Part shown: positions 18,831 through 29,090 of the stretch, piece by piece
Layout: every line of letters starts with the position of its first letter
Position numbering within the stretch: the first letter of the stretch is position 1
Assembly (NCBI RefSeq): GCF_013385985.1
Contig: NZ_JACAOY010000012.1
Location: forward strand, 288,064-352,063
DNA: 64,000 bases
DNA from: Pseudomonas sp. B6002
GTDB taxonomy: Bacteria > Pseudomonadota > Gammaproteobacteria > Pseudomonadales > Pseudomonadaceae
Direction of reading: 5' to 3'
The notes under the pieces: model-generated
The model's input: the letters and a program-made list of their open reading frames with translations, nothing else
The model's database searches: none
What the model was told of the DNA's origin: nothing
Made by a program: the position numbers and the translations under genes

Positions 18831-19782
18831 TTTGCGCGAGCCTCCGCTCAAGCCGGCTGGCCATTTTCGACAGCGGCAGGTTGATCAGCAGGTACAGGCC
18901 TGCCACACAGAACAGGATTTCAAACGGCGAAAACGAGGTGGTGATCACTTCGCGGCCACTCTTGAGCAGTTCGGTAATCGCGATCACCGACACCAGCGAA
19001 GTGTCTTTCACCAGGCTAATGAACTGCCCGGCCAAGGGTGGCAGCACGCGCTTAAAGGCTTGCGGCAACACCACATGGCGCATCGACTGGCTGGCACTCA
19101 GGCCCAGGGAACGGGCGGCTTCGTTCTGGCCACGGGTGATGGACTGCACGCCGGCCCGGACGATTTCCGCCACATAGGCACCGGTGAACAGCGACAGCGC
19201 CGCGATGCCGGCAAACTCCCGGGACAGGTTGAGCACCGTGCCGATAAAGAAATAGAAAATGAAGATCTGCACCAGCAGCGGCGTACCCCGCACCAGTTCG
19301 ACGTAGATCGTCGACAGATCGCGCAACGTTGGGTTGCTGGACAAGCGGCACAGGCCGGTCGCCAAGCCGATCACCAGGCCCAGAATGCCGGACACCACCG
19401 ACAACCACAGCGTGGTCCACAAGCCCCACATCAACGGCCCCAACGCCCACTGCCGGGTCACGCCGACGACATCGCCTTCGGCCACGTCATCGCCGCGAGC
19501 CACTTGCAGGCTGTTGTCGGCAACGATCAGCTTCTGCTCGGCGCCCGCGTCGTTGCGCAGGGTGACTTCGGCGACGTCGCCTTTGCGTACCAACTCGACC
19601 ACCGTGGAGATGTCGGCAGCGCGTTGGGACGTTTCAGCCTGGTAGGCGAAGTACTGCGGTACGCGGTTCCAGCGCCACTCGTAGGACATCAACGAGGTGG
19701 CGTAGTACAAGGCGCCAGCCAGGCCGACCAGCACGACCACGGTGAGCAGGTGCCAGGGCCATTGGGCTTTTTTCTGTTTCAT
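18823..19782 (-). CDS. polar amino acid ABC transporter, permease with large N-terminal insertion
   Basis: Inner-membrane permease of the HisM/GlnP family, 319 residues from ATG 19782. It is longer than the usual 220-250 residues: between the first membrane helix (about 13-33) and the permease core lie some 80 residues (from about [13 protein letters not shown] to [11 protein letters not shown]) that are polar and probably periplasmic. The core has the EAA loop ([40 protein letters not shown]). Substrate unknown; with two different binding proteins upstream it may serve more than one ligand. Confidence 0.9.
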   Translation of the reverse strand: MKQKKAQWPWHLLTVVVLVGLAGALYYATSLMSYEWRWNRVPQYFAYQAETSQRAADISTVVELVRKGDVAEVTLRNDAGAEQKLIVADNSLQVARGDDVAEGDVVGVTRQWALGPLMWGLWTTLWLSVVSGILGLVIGLATGLCRLSSNPTLRDLSTIYVELVRGTPLLVQIFIFYFFIGTVLNLSREFAGIAALSLFTGAYVAEIVRAGVQSITRGQNEAARSLGLSASQSMRHVVLPQAFKRVLPPLAGQFISLVKDTSLVSVIAITELLKSGREVITTSFSPFEILFCVAGLYLLINLPLSKMASRLERRLAQSD

Positions 19783-19817
19783 TTCACGTTCCGGGATGTG
19801 TGTTGCCTGTGAGGCCG

Positions 19818-19910
19818 CCATCGCGAGCAAGTCGAGTCGTCGCACCGCCGCTCCCACATTTTGATTTGCGAACACCGTCAACTGTGGGAGCTGGCTTGCC
19901 TGCGATACAG
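19818..19910. repeat. REP pair in tail-to-tail order
   Basis: ATCGCGAGCAAGTCGAGTCGTCGCACCGCCGCTCCCACA (a diverged copy like the one near 5,790) is followed by TGTGGGAGCTGGCTTGCCTGCGAT. The outer ends face each other, the reverse of most pairs here. It separates the first binding protein from the permease. Confidence 0.75.
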
Positions 19911-19928
19911 GCAACTCGGTCTTAAGCG

Positions 19929-20729
19929 TTATTCCATGTCCTTGAGCCACTCGGAGCTCTTGAACCACTTGTCATGGATGCGATCGTAGGTGCCGTCGTT
20001 GCGGATCTGGTGCAGGAAGTTGTTGATGAAGTTGATGCTGTCGTAATCGCCTTTTTTCAGGCCGAACGCCAGGGGTTCGAAGGTGAAGGGTTCTTCAAGG
20101 AACACCAACTTGCCGTTACCGACCTTCTTCTCGGCAACCACGTTGTAAGGCGCGTCATACACGAAGGCGTCGGCCTTGCCGTTGACCACGTCCAGCACAC
20201 CTTCCTGTTCGTTGTCGTAGCCGTGGTACTTGGCCTTGGAGATCAGCTTCTTGGCGACCATTTCACCGGTGGTGCCCAGCTTGGAGGTCAGGCGGTACTT
20301 CTCGTCGTTCAGGTCTTTGTAGGACTTGATGGTGCCTTCCAGGTCCTTGCGGATCAGCAGGGTCTGGCCCACCACGATGAAGGGTTCACTGAAGTTCAGG
20401 CGCAGGTTGCGCTCCTGAGTCAGGGTCATGCCGCTGCCGATCATGTCGAACTTGCCGGTCAGGAAGGCCGGGATGATGCCGTCGTAACCGGTGGACACCA
20501 GTTCCAGCTTGACGCCCATGGACTTGGCCATGGCCTTGAGGATGTCGACTTCGAAGCCGATGATTTCACCGCGCTTGTCTGTCATTTCGAACGGCATGTA
20601 GGTCGGGTCCATGCCGACTTTCAGCGTGCCGCGCTTGACCGCATCATCGATGGCGCCGGCCTGGGCCGCAGTGGCGGCAACCAGTGCGGTGACGCCGAGC
20701 ATCAGCATCGAAAGATACTTTTTCATCAT
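19929..20729 (-). CDS. amino acid ABC transporter, periplasmic binding protein (copy 1)
   Basis: A 266-residue family-3 solute-binding protein. It has a signal peptide (KKYLSMLMLGVTALVAATAAQA) cleaved before GAIDDAVKRG, then the typical LKVGMDPTYMPFEM and GFEVDILKAMAKSMGVKLELV motifs and the Arg-containing TLTQERNLRLNFSEPF ligand stretch. ATG 20729 follows AGGGGA. It pairs with the permease and ATPase downstream. Ligand unknown: the pocket motifs fit a polar amino acid. A diverged copy of the gene lies immediately upstream. Confidence 0.93.
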   Translation of the reverse strand: MMKKYLSMLMLGVTALVAATAAQAGAIDDAVKRGTLKVGMDPTYMPFEMTDKRGEIIGFEVDILKAMAKSMGVKLELVSTGYDGIIPAFLTGKFDMIGSGMTLTQERNLRLNFSEPFIVVGQTLLIRKDLEGTIKSYKDLNDEKYRLTSKLGTTGEMVAKKLISKAKYHGYDNEQEGVLDVVNGKADAFVYDAPYNVVAEKKVGNGKLVFLEEPFTFEPLAFGLKKGDYDSINFINNFLHQIRNDGTYDRIHDKWFKSSEWLKDME

Positions 20730-20780
20730 CAAGTCCCCTGAACGATTCTTGTAAGGTCGGCGCATAAAAAGGGCTGCACC

Positions 20781-20804
20781 ATTTCGGGGTGCGATCCTAA
20801 CCCA
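20781..20804 (-). promoter_or_regulatory. conserved upstream block, copy 1
   Basis: On the minus strand TGGGTTAGGATCGC then ACCCCGAAAT, about 50 bp before the copy-1 binding protein start. Almost the same block stands before copy 2. It contains TAGGAT, a possible -10. Duplicated leader or shared operator; no regulator is identifiable. Confidence 0.6.
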
Positions 20805-20945
20805 CTCGATGGCCGTCACAAAGGTTTCACGGGTATTTGTTATCCGCGTATGTCGGAAAAGCCCCACAACGGTGCAGCACAGCGCAGGTGTAGACACGTC
20901 GGCGAGTCACGCAGGCAAGCAATTGATGTGTAAGTAGTTATGACT

Positions 20946-21746
20946 TCAGTCGATTTCCACCATCCAGTCGGTGTCCCTGAACCACTTGTCGTGCAACCGA
21001 TCGTAGGTGCCATCCTGGGCGATCTGATTGAGGAAATGGTTGATCCAGTTGACGCTGTCGTAATCGCCTTTCTTCAAGCCAAAGGCCAGCGGCTCGAAGG
21101 TAAAGGGCTGTTCGAGGGACAACAGCGTACTGTTTTCCGGCCTGGCCAGCGCGATCAGGTTGTAGGGGGCGTCGTGGATAAAAGCATCAGCCTTGCCCTC
21201 CACCACCTGGCTGACCCCGTCTTGCGGGTTTGCAAAACGGGTCACTTGTGCAGCCCCCAGAAATCGCCGCGCCGCCAACTCCCCCGTGGTGCCTTCGCTG
21301 ACAGCGATGCGATAACCGGCTTCATCCAGGTCTTCCACGCTGCCGACCCGGCCGGCAAGGCTGGGGTGCAGCAGCACAGTCTGGCCCACCACGATAAAGG
21401 AGTCGCTGAAGTTCAGCTTCAGGTTGCGCTCCTGGGTAACGGTCATGCCGCTGCCGATCAGGTCGAACTTCTTCGCCGCCAACCCCGGCAGCAGGTCGCC
21501 ATAAGGTACGGCCACCAACTCAAGCTCTACGCCCAGCGCCTGGCTCATGGCCTGGAGCAAGTCGATCTCGAAACCCACGATCTGCCCGTGTTTATCGGTC
21601 ATTTCGAAAGGCATGTAGGTAGGTGAGGTACCGACTTTCAGCACACCGCGCCGAACGGCATCATCGATGGCGCCTGCCTGCCCCAGGCTAACCTGAATCA
21701 GCGCAATAGCGCCGATCAGCCATGCCGAACAATACCTGTTGATCAT
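20946..21746 (-). CDS. amino acid ABC transporter, periplasmic binding protein (copy 2, diverged paralogue)
   Basis: A 266-residue binding protein, the same length as copy 1 and by eye a little over half identical. It has a signal peptide ending near SLGQA before GAIDDAVRRG. Family motifs TYMPFEMTDKHG, GSGMTVTQERNLKLNFS and EPLAFGLKKGDYDS are retained, but the lobe around residues 140-200 differs (GRVGSVEDLDEAGYRIAVSEGTTGELAARRFLG), suggesting altered ligand choice. ATG 21746 follows AGGGGG. Transcribed toward copy 1, permease and ATPase. Confidence 0.92.
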   Translation of the reverse strand: MINRYCSAWLIGAIALIQVSLGQAGAIDDAVRRGVLKVGTSPTYMPFEMTDKHGQIVGFEIDLLQAMSQALGVELELVAVPYGDLLPGLAAKKFDLIGSGMTVTQERNLKLNFSDSFIVVGQTVLLHPSLAGRVGSVEDLDEAGYRIAVSEGTTGELAARRFLGAAQVTRFANPQDGVSQVVEGKADAFIHDAPYNLIALARPENSTLLSLEQPFTFEPLAFGLKKGDYDSVNWINHFLNQIAQDGTYDRLHDKWFRDTDWMVEID

Positions 21747-21769
21747 GAATCCCCCTGTCACCGAATCAA

Positions 21770-21792
21770 ATTTCGGGGGCGATCCTAACCCA
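21770..21792 (-). promoter_or_regulatory. conserved upstream block, copy 2
   Basis: On the minus strand TGGGTTAGGATCGC then CCCCGAAAT, differing from copy 1 by a one-base deletion, about 25 bp before the copy-2 binding protein. Its preservation where the surrounding sequence differs suggests function. Confidence 0.6.
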
Positions 21793-21900
21793 GCCACAGG
21801 CACGGCAATACGCCCAGCACCTTGGACTTTTGTTTCGAAATAACAAGGAGTTAGCGCCGAAAGGAAGCGGCGGAAAACGCTGTAGGACCAGCGTTCGAGG

Positions 21901-21926
21901 CGCCCCCGAGAACAACCTCGGGGGCG
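21901..21926 (-). terminator. stem-loop after opgH
   Basis: CGCCCCCGAG-aacaac-CTCGGGGGCG is a perfect 10-bp GC stem six bases beyond the opgH stop. No T run follows on the minus strand, so it may be a weak terminator or an mRNA 3-prime end stabiliser. Confidence 0.6.
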
Positions 21927-21932
21927 TCTGAA

Positions 21933-24503
21933 TCAGGCCGGTTGGGCCTGGGACGACTGCGGCTGCAACGGCAGCAACGGCGCGTGCGGATCAGCCTTGA
22001 TCGACTGGCGCCATGCACCCAGCCACTCGGCATGCCCTTCGCTCCAGACCTGCTCGTGCAGGCGAGCCAGGGCGACCGGGTCGCTGAGCAAGGCCAGGCG
22101 TTCACCGTTGTTGAGGCCGGCCGGGCCGACTTTCAACGCGTGACGAACACGCTCCTGGCGCAGGTACTCGATCGGCTCCGCCTCGCGGTGACGCGAAGTC
22201 GCCAAGGCACAGGCCAGGGCGTTCTGCTGCGGGTCGACCACCGAACGAATGAAACCGTCATTGAGCGCATGCCAACGGTTCTCGTGGGTGTACTTCTCGG
22301 TCGACAGCAAGGCTTGTGGCGGGTTGTATTCCTCAGGAATCAGGAACAGGCTCTCGTCGCGGGACTTGAGGCCCAGCTTGACTCGGCTGGAAATCACCGA
22401 CACCGGGATCGACAGCATCAGCGAACCGACGATCGGGATCAGCCACCACAGGAAGCTCGGGTTCAACCACACCACCAGCAACGCCCAGAGGAAGCCCAGC
22501 ACGGTCTGCGGGCCGTGGCGCTTGACCGCCTCGCCCCACGGAGTGGAGTCGTCGTCACGCTGCGGCGAGTTCCAGGTGGCGGCCCAGCCGAGGAACGCGG
22601 CGAGTACGAAACGGGTGTGGAAGATCATTCGCACCGGCGCCAGCAGCATGGAGAACAGCATCTCCAGCAGCATCGACAGGGTGACCTTGAACTTGCCGCC
22701 GAACTCTTTGGCGCCCTTGGCCCAGATCAGGATGATGCTCAGCAACTTGGGCAGGAACAGCAGCACGATGGTGGTGGAGAACAGCGCCACTGCCTTGTCC
22801 GGGTGCCATTGTGGCCACAGCGGGTACAACTGGCGCGGCGCCATGAAGTACTGCGGCTCCATCAAGGTGTTCACCGCCAGCAGCGCGGTGGACAACACCA
22901 GGAAGAAGAACCACAACGGTGCCGACAGGTAGGACATCACGCCGGTCAGGAACACCGCACGGTGTACCGGGTGCATGCCTTTTACCAGGAACAGGCGGAA
23001 GTTCATCAAGTTGCCGTGGCACCAGCGACGGTCACGCTTGAGTTCGTCCAGCAGGTTCGGCGGCAGTTCTTCGTAGCTGCCCGGCAGGTCGTAGGCAATC
23101 CACACGCCCCAGCCAGCACGGCGCATCAGCGCGGCTTCAACGAAGTCGTGGGAAAGGATCGCACCGGCAAACGCACCCTTGCCCGGCAATGGCGCCAGGG
23201 CGCAGTGCTCGATGAACGGCTTCATGCGGATGATTGCGTTGTGACCCCAGTAATGGGATTCACCCAGTTGCCAGAAGTGCAGGCCGGCAGTGAACAGCGG
23301 GCCATACACACGGGTGGCAAACTGCTGCATGCGCGCATACAGGGTGTCCATGCCCGACGCACGCGGCGCGGTCTGGATAATCCCGGCATCCGGCGTGGCT
23401 TCCATCAGGCGCACCAGGCTGGTGAGGCATTCGCCGCTCATCACGCTGTCGGCGTCGAGCACCACCATGTACTTGTATTCACCGCCCCAACGACGGCAGA
23501 AGTCATCGAGGTTGCCGCTCTTGCGCTTCACACGGCGGCGACGGCGGCGATAGAAAATCTTGCCGAAGCCACCGGCTTCACGGCACACGTCGAGCCAGGC
23601 TTGCTGTTCGGCGATACAGATATCGGCGTCGTTACTGTCACTGAGCACGAAGAAGTCGAAGCGGTCCAGGTCGCCTGTGGCGGCCACCGATTCGAAGGTT
23701 GCACGCAAACCGGCGAATACCCGGGGCACGTCTTCGTTGCAGATCGGCATCACCAACGCGGTACGGGCGTCTTTCGGAATCGGCTCGTCACCGGCACTTT
23801 TACCGGAGATGCGGTATTTATCGTGACCGGTCAGCAGTTCCAGGAAGCCCATCAGCGCGGTCCAGAAACCGGCCGACACCCAGCAGAACAGAATCCCGAA
23901 CATGATCAGAATGCTGGTTTGCAGGGCGTAAGGCAGCACCTGGGTGGCGGTTTGCAGCAGGGTCTGGTTGCGAATTTCGTCGAAGTCGACCAGCGACCAG
24001 CCCTGGTACGGCATGATGCCTTTCATGTACCAGCCGGCCACGATGGTCTGGCCGAGCATCAGGATCAGCAGGATGTAGCGACGGATCGAACCCACGGTGC
24101 GCCAGCGTGCAGCCGGCAGCACGCGCTCGTCTTTCGGCGGTTTTGGCGGGTTGGTACGACCGGTCAGCCGGCGCCAGCCGCGCACCAGGATGTTGGTGCG
24201 CCACGGCTCGGGCACGACCTTGGTCCGACGGATCGGCGGCGTGGCCTTCAGGCACACCCGGCCACCGGCGTCGAGCGCAAGCATTTCAGCGTCTTGCAGC
24301 TCTTCGGCGGTGTTGAGGGTCAACCGACGGCCGACCGAGGCCTGGGCGGCATCGGTCGGGGCGTCGAACGTCGACGACGACAGGCGTTCATGCAACTCGC
24401 TGAAGGACGTGCAGCCCGCCAGTTCGGCGCGCTGCTCAGCGGTCATCGGGAGGTGCGCCAGGTACTCAGACAGCGTCTCTGGCGTGGCTTGAGAATTACT
24501 CAT
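21933..24503 (-). CDS. opgH: glucans biosynthesis glucosyltransferase OpgH (MdoH)
   Basis: Inner-membrane glucosyltransferase that builds the linear beta-1,2-glucan backbone of osmoregulated periplasmic glucans from UDP-glucose. The 856 residues have an N-terminal cytoplasmic stretch, membrane helices near 140-165 and 195-220, and a GT2 catalytic domain with the DAD motif in [12 protein letters not shown] and RDRRWCHGN as the Q/RxxRW-like motif. Several further helices follow from about 515. The start overlaps opgG by 8 bp. The C-terminal tail is Pro/Gln-rich. Confidence 0.96.
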   Translation of the reverse strand: MSNSQATPETLSEYLAHLPMTAEQRAELAGCTSFSELHERLSSSTFDAPTDAAQASVGRRLTLNTAEELQDAEMLALDAGGRVCLKATPPIRRTKVVPEPWRTNILVRGWRRLTGRTNPPKPPKDERVLPAARWRTVGSIRRYILLILMLGQTIVAGWYMKGIMPYQGWSLVDFDEIRNQTLLQTATQVLPYALQTSILIMFGILFCWVSAGFWTALMGFLELLTGHDKYRISGKSAGDEPIPKDARTALVMPICNEDVPRVFAGLRATFESVAATGDLDRFDFFVLSDSNDADICIAEQQAWLDVCREAGGFGKIFYRRRRRRVKRKSGNLDDFCRRWGGEYKYMVVLDADSVMSGECLTSLVRLMEATPDAGIIQTAPRASGMDTLYARMQQFATRVYGPLFTAGLHFWQLGESHYWGHNAIIRMKPFIEHCALAPLPGKGAFAGAILSHDFVEAALMRRAGWGVWIAYDLPGSYEELPPNLLDELKRDRRWCHGNLMNFRLFLVKGMHPVHRAVFLTGVMSYLSAPLWFFFLVLSTALLAVNTLMEPQYFMAPRQLYPLWPQWHPDKAVALFSTTIVLLFLPKLLSIILIWAKGAKEFGGKFKVTLSMLLEMLFSMLLAPVRMIFHTRFVLAAFLGWAATWNSPQRDDDSTPWGEAVKRHGPQTVLGFLWALLVVWLNPSFLWWLIPIVGSLMLSIPVSVISSRVKLGLKSRDESLFLIPEEYNPPQALLSTEKYTHENRWHALNDGFIRSVVDPQQNALACALATSRHREAEPIEYLRQERVRHALKVGPAGLNNGERLALLSDPVALARLHEQVWSEGHAEWLGAWRQSIKADPHAPLLPLQPQSSQAQPA

Positions 24504-26241
24504 CGGCAGGCAACTGATAGCTCCAGGTCTCGGTCAGGACTTGTTCGGTCTTTTCCGGCTCCGGTGTGGCTGGGGCAGCTTCTGGCTGCTTGGCTTCCTT
24601 GTCTTTTGCATCTTTGGCGTCTTTCTTGGCCTGTTTCTCGTGTTGCTTGGCCAGGACCTTGTCGGCCTTGAGCACTTGGGTCGACACCTTCTCAGGTTCC
24701 GGCTTCACGATGTCCTGGACCAGGGCCGCACGCATCTCGGTAGGCTTGCCGGCGTCCTTGATCTTCATGCGCAGGGTCAGGCGCCAGCCTTTGGTGTGCT
24801 CGTTGTAGCGCACGCTGTTTTCAACGACTTCGGCGTTTTCACCCACGCTGACCTGGCTGCGCACCGGGGCGTCCGATGGCAAGGCCTTGAGGGACGGGCC
24901 CTCGAAGTCCACCAGGTAGGCCACGCTGCCGTCAGGCTGGCGGATCAGGTTGGATTGTTTCACGTCACCGGTGGAACGCAGGGTCTGCTTGACCCAGGCG
25001 CTGTCGGCCGGGTGCAGCGATTTTTCGTCCATGGTCCAGTGCAGGCGATAGCTGACATCCAGCGGCTTGCCGACTTCCGGCAACTCGGCCGGGCTCCAGA
25101 ACGCAACGATGTTGTCGTTGGTTTCGTCGGCGGTCGGAATCTCTACCAGGTTGACGGTGCCTTTGCCCCAGTCGCCCTCAGGCTCGATCCAGGCGCTTGG
25201 GCGCTTGTCGTAGTTGTCGTCCAGGTCTTCATAGTGGCTGAAGTCGCGGCCACGTTGCAGCAGGCCGAAACCACGCGGGTTTTCAACGCTGAAGTTGCTG
25301 ACCGACAGGTGTTTAGGGTTGTTCAGTGGGCGCCAGATCCACTCGCCGTTGCCGGCATGGATCGACAGGCCGCTGGAGTCATGCAGCTCGCGACGGTAGT
25401 TGAGGACCTTGGACGGCTGGTTCGCGCCGAACAGGTACATGCTGGTCAACGGGGCAACGCCCAGCTTGCTGACCTTGTCGCGCAGGTACATCTGGGATTT
25501 GACGTCGACGATGGTGTCAGTGCCAGGGCGCAGGGTCAGGCGATAAGCGCCGGTGGCCCGTGGCGAATCCAGCAGGGCGAAGATCACCAGCTGTTTCTCA
25601 CCCGGTTTCGGACGTTCGATCCAGAACTCGGTGAAGCGCGGGAATTCTTCGCCGGACGGCAATGCAGTGTCGATCGCCATGCCACGGGCGGACAGGCCAT
25701 AGGATTGGCCCTTGCCCACGACGCGGAAGTAGCTGGCGCCGAGCATGGTCATGATTTCGTCTTGCTTGTCGGCCTTGTTGATCGGGTACAGCACACGGAA
25801 GCCCGCGTAACCCAGCTGCTCGGTGGCTTTAGGGTCGAACTTCACGTCGCCGAAATCGAAACGAGTCGGGTCGTACTTGATTTCCTGGACGCTGTCGGCA
25901 GTGACTTCGTTGATCTTCACCGGCGTGTCGAAGTGCATGCCCTGGTGATAGAAGGACAGCTTGAACGGCGTGTTCTGATCGGCCCACTCGGCTTTTTCGT
26001 TGCGGAAACGAATCTTCTGGTAGTCAGCGAATTTCATTTCGCGGAATTCGTTCGGCAGATTGCTGCGCGGAGCTTCGTATTTCTGCCCGGCCAGCTCTTT
26101 TGCCTTGGCCGACACATCGTCCAGACTGAATGCCCACAGTTGACCCGCGCCGAACAGGCAAAACAGGGCGGAGCCCGTCACCAGTGCGTTTCGTAACCGT
26201 TTGGCAGACAATTTTGGTGCATTACAGGGACTAACAATCAC
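24496..26241 (-). CDS. opgG: periplasmic glucan biosynthesis protein OpgG (MdoG)
   Basis: Periplasmic protein needed to branch or modify osmoregulated glucans made by OpgH. I use GTG 26241 ([20 protein letters not shown]) with GAGGG six bases upstream, giving 581 residues; an ATG 27 bp earlier has no better site. It has a signal peptide (about 1-40, ending near GQLWA) and then the two-domain OpgG fold with the conserved [22 protein letters not shown] segment. The C-terminal 45 residues are a Lys/Ala/Glu-rich extension ([20 protein letters not shown]), unusual beside the ordered core. It precedes opgH with overlap, so it is one operon. Confidence 0.94.
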   Translation of the reverse strand: MIVSPCNAPKLSAKRLRNALVTGSALFCLFGAGQLWAFSLDDVSAKAKELAGQKYEAPRSNLPNEFREMKFADYQKIRFRNEKAEWADQNTPFKLSFYHQGMHFDTPVKINEVTADSVQEIKYDPTRFDFGDVKFDPKATEQLGYAGFRVLYPINKADKQDEIMTMLGASYFRVVGKGQSYGLSARGMAIDTALPSGEEFPRFTEFWIERPKPGEKQLVIFALLDSPRATGAYRLTLRPGTDTIVDVKSQMYLRDKVSKLGVAPLTSMYLFGANQPSKVLNYRRELHDSSGLSIHAGNGEWIWRPLNNPKHLSVSNFSVENPRGFGLLQRGRDFSHYEDLDDNYDKRPSAWIEPEGDWGKGTVNLVEIPTADETNDNIVAFWSPAELPEVGKPLDVSYRLHWTMDEKSLHPADSAWVKQTLRSTGDVKQSNLIRQPDGSVAYLVDFEGPSLKALPSDAPVRSQVSVGENAEVVENSVRYNEHTKGWRLTLRMKIKDAGKPTEMRAALVQDIVKPEPEKVSTQVLKADKVLAKQHEKQAKKDAKDAKDKEAKQPEAAPATPEPEKTEQVLTETWSYQLPADE

Positions 26242-26508
26242 GAGCAACCCTCGCCGAAAACAGATCAAAAAACCAACGGCCAGCTATCTATATGCCAGGT
26301 TGGCGAGCATTGTTCCGACTCCCCTGGGGCAAAATGATTCCCCATTGGTTGTCGGACAAGTCTCTACCTAAGTCAAAAATGGACCAAACAACGCTGATCC
26401 CCGTAGCGCGCGATTATCTAGTAGCCCGCGAAACAACGCATCAGGGACAACGAAGTATTTGTAGCGAAACCCTGCGTTTTTAGGCATTAAAAGTCGTTTT
26501 TAATACAT
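26242..26508. promoter_or_regulatory. opgG-dtd intergenic region
   Basis: 267 bp with no credible gene; AT-richer than its neighbours. It must hold the opgGH promoter on the minus strand. A plus-strand ORF at 26292-26483 has no family resemblance and no ribosome binding site. Confidence 0.4.
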
Positions 26509-26946
26509 TCACGTCTGCAAGAGGAAGGTCACAGGGCCATCATTGACCAAATGCACCTGCATATCAGCGCCAAAACGCCCCGACGCCACCTTGCCATGCA
26601 ATTGTTGCGCTTGTAACAGCAGGTGATCAAAAAGCGCTGCTCCCAGGGCCGGAGGGGCCGCCGTGGAGAAGCTCGGCCGTAGCCCGCTCTTGGTATCCGC
26701 CGCCAGGGTGAACTGCGACACCAGCAGCAAACCGCCGCCGATGTCCTTCAAGGACAGGTTCATCTTGCCCTCGTCATCGCTGAACACCCGATAGTTAAGC
26801 AGCTTGTGCAGAAGTTTGTCGGCGCTCTCGGGTGTATCGCTCGGCTCCACGGCCACCAGCACCAGTAAACCCTGGTCGATTGCCCCAACCACTTCGCCCG
26901 CGACTTCGACCCGGGCGCCGCGCACCCTTTGTAACAAACCCTTCAT
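26509..26946 (-). CDS. dtd: D-aminoacyl-tRNA deacylase
   Basis: Proofreading enzyme that removes D-amino acids (and glycine from tRNA-Ala) from tRNA. The 145 residues match the standard dimeric fold: [34 protein letters not shown] at the N-terminus, [20 protein letters not shown] as the SQFTL motif and [13 protein letters not shown] as the GP-cis-Pro motif at the C-terminus. It overlaps pip by 4 bp (ATGA), so the two are co-translated. Confidence 0.97.
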   Translation of the reverse strand: MKGLLQRVRGARVEVAGEVVGAIDQGLLVLVAVEPSDTPESADKLLHKLLNYRVFSDDEGKMNLSLKDIGGGLLLVSQFTLAADTKSGLRPSFSTAAPPALGAALFDHLLLQAQQLHGKVASGRFGADMQVHLVNDGPVTFLLQT

Positions 26947-27914
26947 GCTTCTTCTGGCGGCAGATCAAGCAGGCGCCTTGCCATTTCGCCGGTGGCGCGC
27001 ACCAGCGCATCGGTGATGCCCGGCTCGGACGCGGCATGGCCGGCCTCGCGGATCACCTGCAGCTCACTGTTGGGCCAGGCCTGGTGCAATTCCCAGGCGT
27101 TATCCAGCGCGCAGATCATATCGTAGCGCCCGTGGATGATGACGCCAGGCAGATGGGCGATCTTGTGCATGTCGCGAATCAGCTGGTTCGGCTCCAGGAA
27201 GGAGTTGTTGGTGAAGTAGTGGCACTCGATGCGTGCGATGGACAGCGCACGCTGGGGCTCGGCAAAACGCTCCACCTGCGCCTGGTTCGGGCACAGGCCC
27301 AGCATGCGACCTTCCCAGGTCGACCACGCCTTGGCCGCGTGCATCTGGGCGATCTGGTCGTTGCCGATCAGGCGCTTGTGGTAGGCGCCGAGCAGGTCGT
27401 GCCGCTCATCCTGCGGGATCGGCGCCAGGTAGTCCTGCCAGTAGTCCGGGAACATGCGGCTGGCACCGGTCTGGTAGAACCACTCAATGTCTTGGGGCCT
27501 GGCGAGGAAAATGCCGCGCACGATCAGGCCAAGCACGCGCTCCGGGTGGGTTTGCGCGTAGGCCAGGGCCAGGGTCGAGCCCCAGGAACCGCCAAACAGC
27601 ACCCATTTGTCGATGCCCAGGTGCTCTCGGATGCGCTCCATGTCGGCGACCAGGTCCCAGGTGGTGTTGTTTTCCAGGTTGGCGCGGGGGGTGGAGCGCC
27701 CGCAGCCACGCTGGTCAAAGGTGACAATGTGATAAAGGTTCGGGTCGAAGTAGCAGCGGCTGTTTGCGTCGCAACCGGAGCCAGGGCCACCATGGATGAA
27801 TACGACGGGCAAGCCTTCGGGGGAGCCACTTTCATCGACGTACAGGGTGTGGATGTCATCGACGGCCAGATCGTGCCGGGCGTAGGGTTTGATCTGCGGG
27901 TACCAAGTCTGCAT
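26943..27914 (-). CDS. pip: proline iminopeptidase
   Basis: Serine peptidase of family S33 that removes N-terminal proline from peptides, in the cytoplasm. The 323 residues carry HGGPGSGCD as the oxyanion motif, [10 protein letters not shown] as the nucleophile elbow, the acid near HGRYDMIC and the His in REAGHAAS. All catalytic residues are present. It heads pip-dtd. Confidence 0.96.
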   Translation of the reverse strand: MQTWYPQIKPYARHDLAVDDIHTLYVDESGSPEGLPVVFIHGGPGSGCDANSRCYFDPNLYHIVTFDQRGCGRSTPRANLENNTTWDLVADMERIREHLGIDKWVLFGGSWGSTLALAYAQTHPERVLGLIVRGIFLARPQDIEWFYQTGASRMFPDYWQDYLAPIPQDERHDLLGAYHKRLIGNDQIAQMHAAKAWSTWEGRMLGLCPNQAQVERFAEPQRALSIARIECHYFTNNSFLEPNQLIRDMHKIAHLPGVIIHGRYDMICALDNAWELHQAWPNSELQVIREAGHAASEPGITDALVRATGEMARRLLDLPPEEA

Positions 27915-28017
27915 TGCGCGCTCCGTAGGGTGTCGGGTTCATCCCTGGGGGGACGTCTATTATTTTGCCGTCTGGCACTATAAACCCGAATTGTGCAATG
28001 AGCATGTCCTTGAGCAC

Positions 28018-28953
28018 TTAGACCTGTGTCAGCCCTTCGCTCCTCAGGTAATACAACAAGTAGTCGTAGAGCTGATCCACTTCCGGCACCTGCCCACGCG
28101 CGCGCAAGCAGCCGTGGACCAATCCCTTGCCGGGATACAACACCGCCTGCCCCCCTGCCCCTTGCAAACGCTCGGCATACAGCATGCCGTCATCGCGCAA
28201 CGGGTCGAACTGGGCCACGGCGATCAACGCCTTGGGCAGCCCGCCGAAATCTTTGGCCAGCAGTGGCATGGCGTAGGGCGTGGGCTGACCGGTCCCCTGC
28301 AGGTAAAGCGCCAGGTAAGACTCGGTGTCGGCGCTGCTGAGCAGGGGCGCATCCCTGCAATCACGGCGCGACGGCAAATCAGCCGGGCCGCCTAATCCTG
28401 GATAAATCAGCACTTGGGCGCAGGGCAGCGGCTGGCCGTCATCGCGCAAGCCCAGGCACAACGCCGCCGCCAGGTTGCCGCCGGCACTGTCGCCCATCAC
28501 TGCCAGGCGCTGCAGGTTAATGCGGCGTGTCGCCTCCCCAGCCTGGATCGCTTGCCACACGGCCCGGCAATCCTCGTAGGCGGCCGGAAACGGATGTTCA
28601 GGCGCCAGCCGGTAATCGATGGCGATCACCAGCACGTGCAGGGCCGTCGCCAGTTCGAAGCAGATGAAATCGTGGGAATCCAGGCCACCGACGGCCCAGC
28701 CGCCGCCGTGCATATAAAGGAGGCAGGGCCAGCCGTCGGTAGGTGCGGGTGCCTCAGGCTGGTAGATGCGTACGCCGACACCGCCGAGGCAGAAGTCCTC
28801 AATGAACAGGCCTTGTGGCCGTGGCGGGGTGAATGCGCGGCACATGCGGTCGTAGTTCTGGCGCAAGCCGGCCAGGGATGAGTCGTCGCGGGTGAAGGAT
28901 TCGGTTTGGGTGATGAAGGTGCGCATCTGCGAAGAAACAGGGTATTCAGCCAT
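28018..28953 (-). CDS. alpha/beta-hydrolase, hormone-sensitive-lipase type esterase
   Basis: A 311-residue cytoplasmic esterase of the HSL family. It has YMHGGGWAVGG as the oxyanion-hole HGGG motif, MGDSAGGNLAAAL as the nucleophile motif, and Asp and His of the triad near AQFDPLRDDG and KGLVHGCLR. The N-terminal 40 residues form the usual cap. ATG 28953 follows AGGGAG. The natural substrate is unknown; the family hydrolyses short acyl esters. It lies alone between pip and the choline-binding protein with a REP pair upstream. Confidence 0.9.
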   Translation of the reverse strand: MAEYPVSSQMRTFITQTESFTRDDSSLAGLRQNYDRMCRAFTPPRPQGLFIEDFCLGGVGVRIYQPEAPAPTDGWPCLLYMHGGGWAVGGLDSHDFICFELATALHVLVIAIDYRLAPEHPFPAAYEDCRAVWQAIQAGEATRRINLQRLAVMGDSAGGNLAAALCLGLRDDGQPLPCAQVLIYPGLGGPADLPSRRDCRDAPLLSSADTESYLALYLQGTGQPTPYAMPLLAKDFGGLPKALIAVAQFDPLRDDGMLYAERLQGAGGQAVLYPGKGLVHGCLRARGQVPEVDQLYDYLLYYLRSEGLTQV

Positions 28954-28983
28954 GCATCAGTCTCCCTGACCATTGAGGTCAAA

Positions 28984-29072
28984 TGTAGGAGCCGGCTTGC
29001 CGGCGATAGCTGTTTGCCAGGCAACTAATCATTGCCTGATAGACCGCCATCGCTGGCAAGCCAGCTCCTACA
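28984..29072. repeat. REP pair (REPIN-like), TGTAGGAG subtype
   Basis: TGTAGGAGCCGGCTTGCCGG at 28984 is inverted at the right as GGCAAGCCAGCTCCTACA. The subtype has GTAGGAG where others have GTGGGAG. The two halves differ at the GCCGG/GCCAG position. Confidence 0.85.
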
Positions 29073-29090
29073 GGTTGTCCGGTGTGGGGT

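Noticed and set aside
20910-20935. possible sigma-54 element upstream of the copy-1 binding protein
   Set aside because: The minus-strand string TTACACATCAATTGCT lacks the invariant GG.
21942-24671. 909-residue ORF antisense to opgH
   Set aside because: Long but without any domain; rich in Gln, His and Arg as expected for the opposite frame.
26292-26483. 63-residue plus-strand ORF between opgG and dtd
   Set aside because: No ribosome binding site, no family resemblance, atypical codon use.
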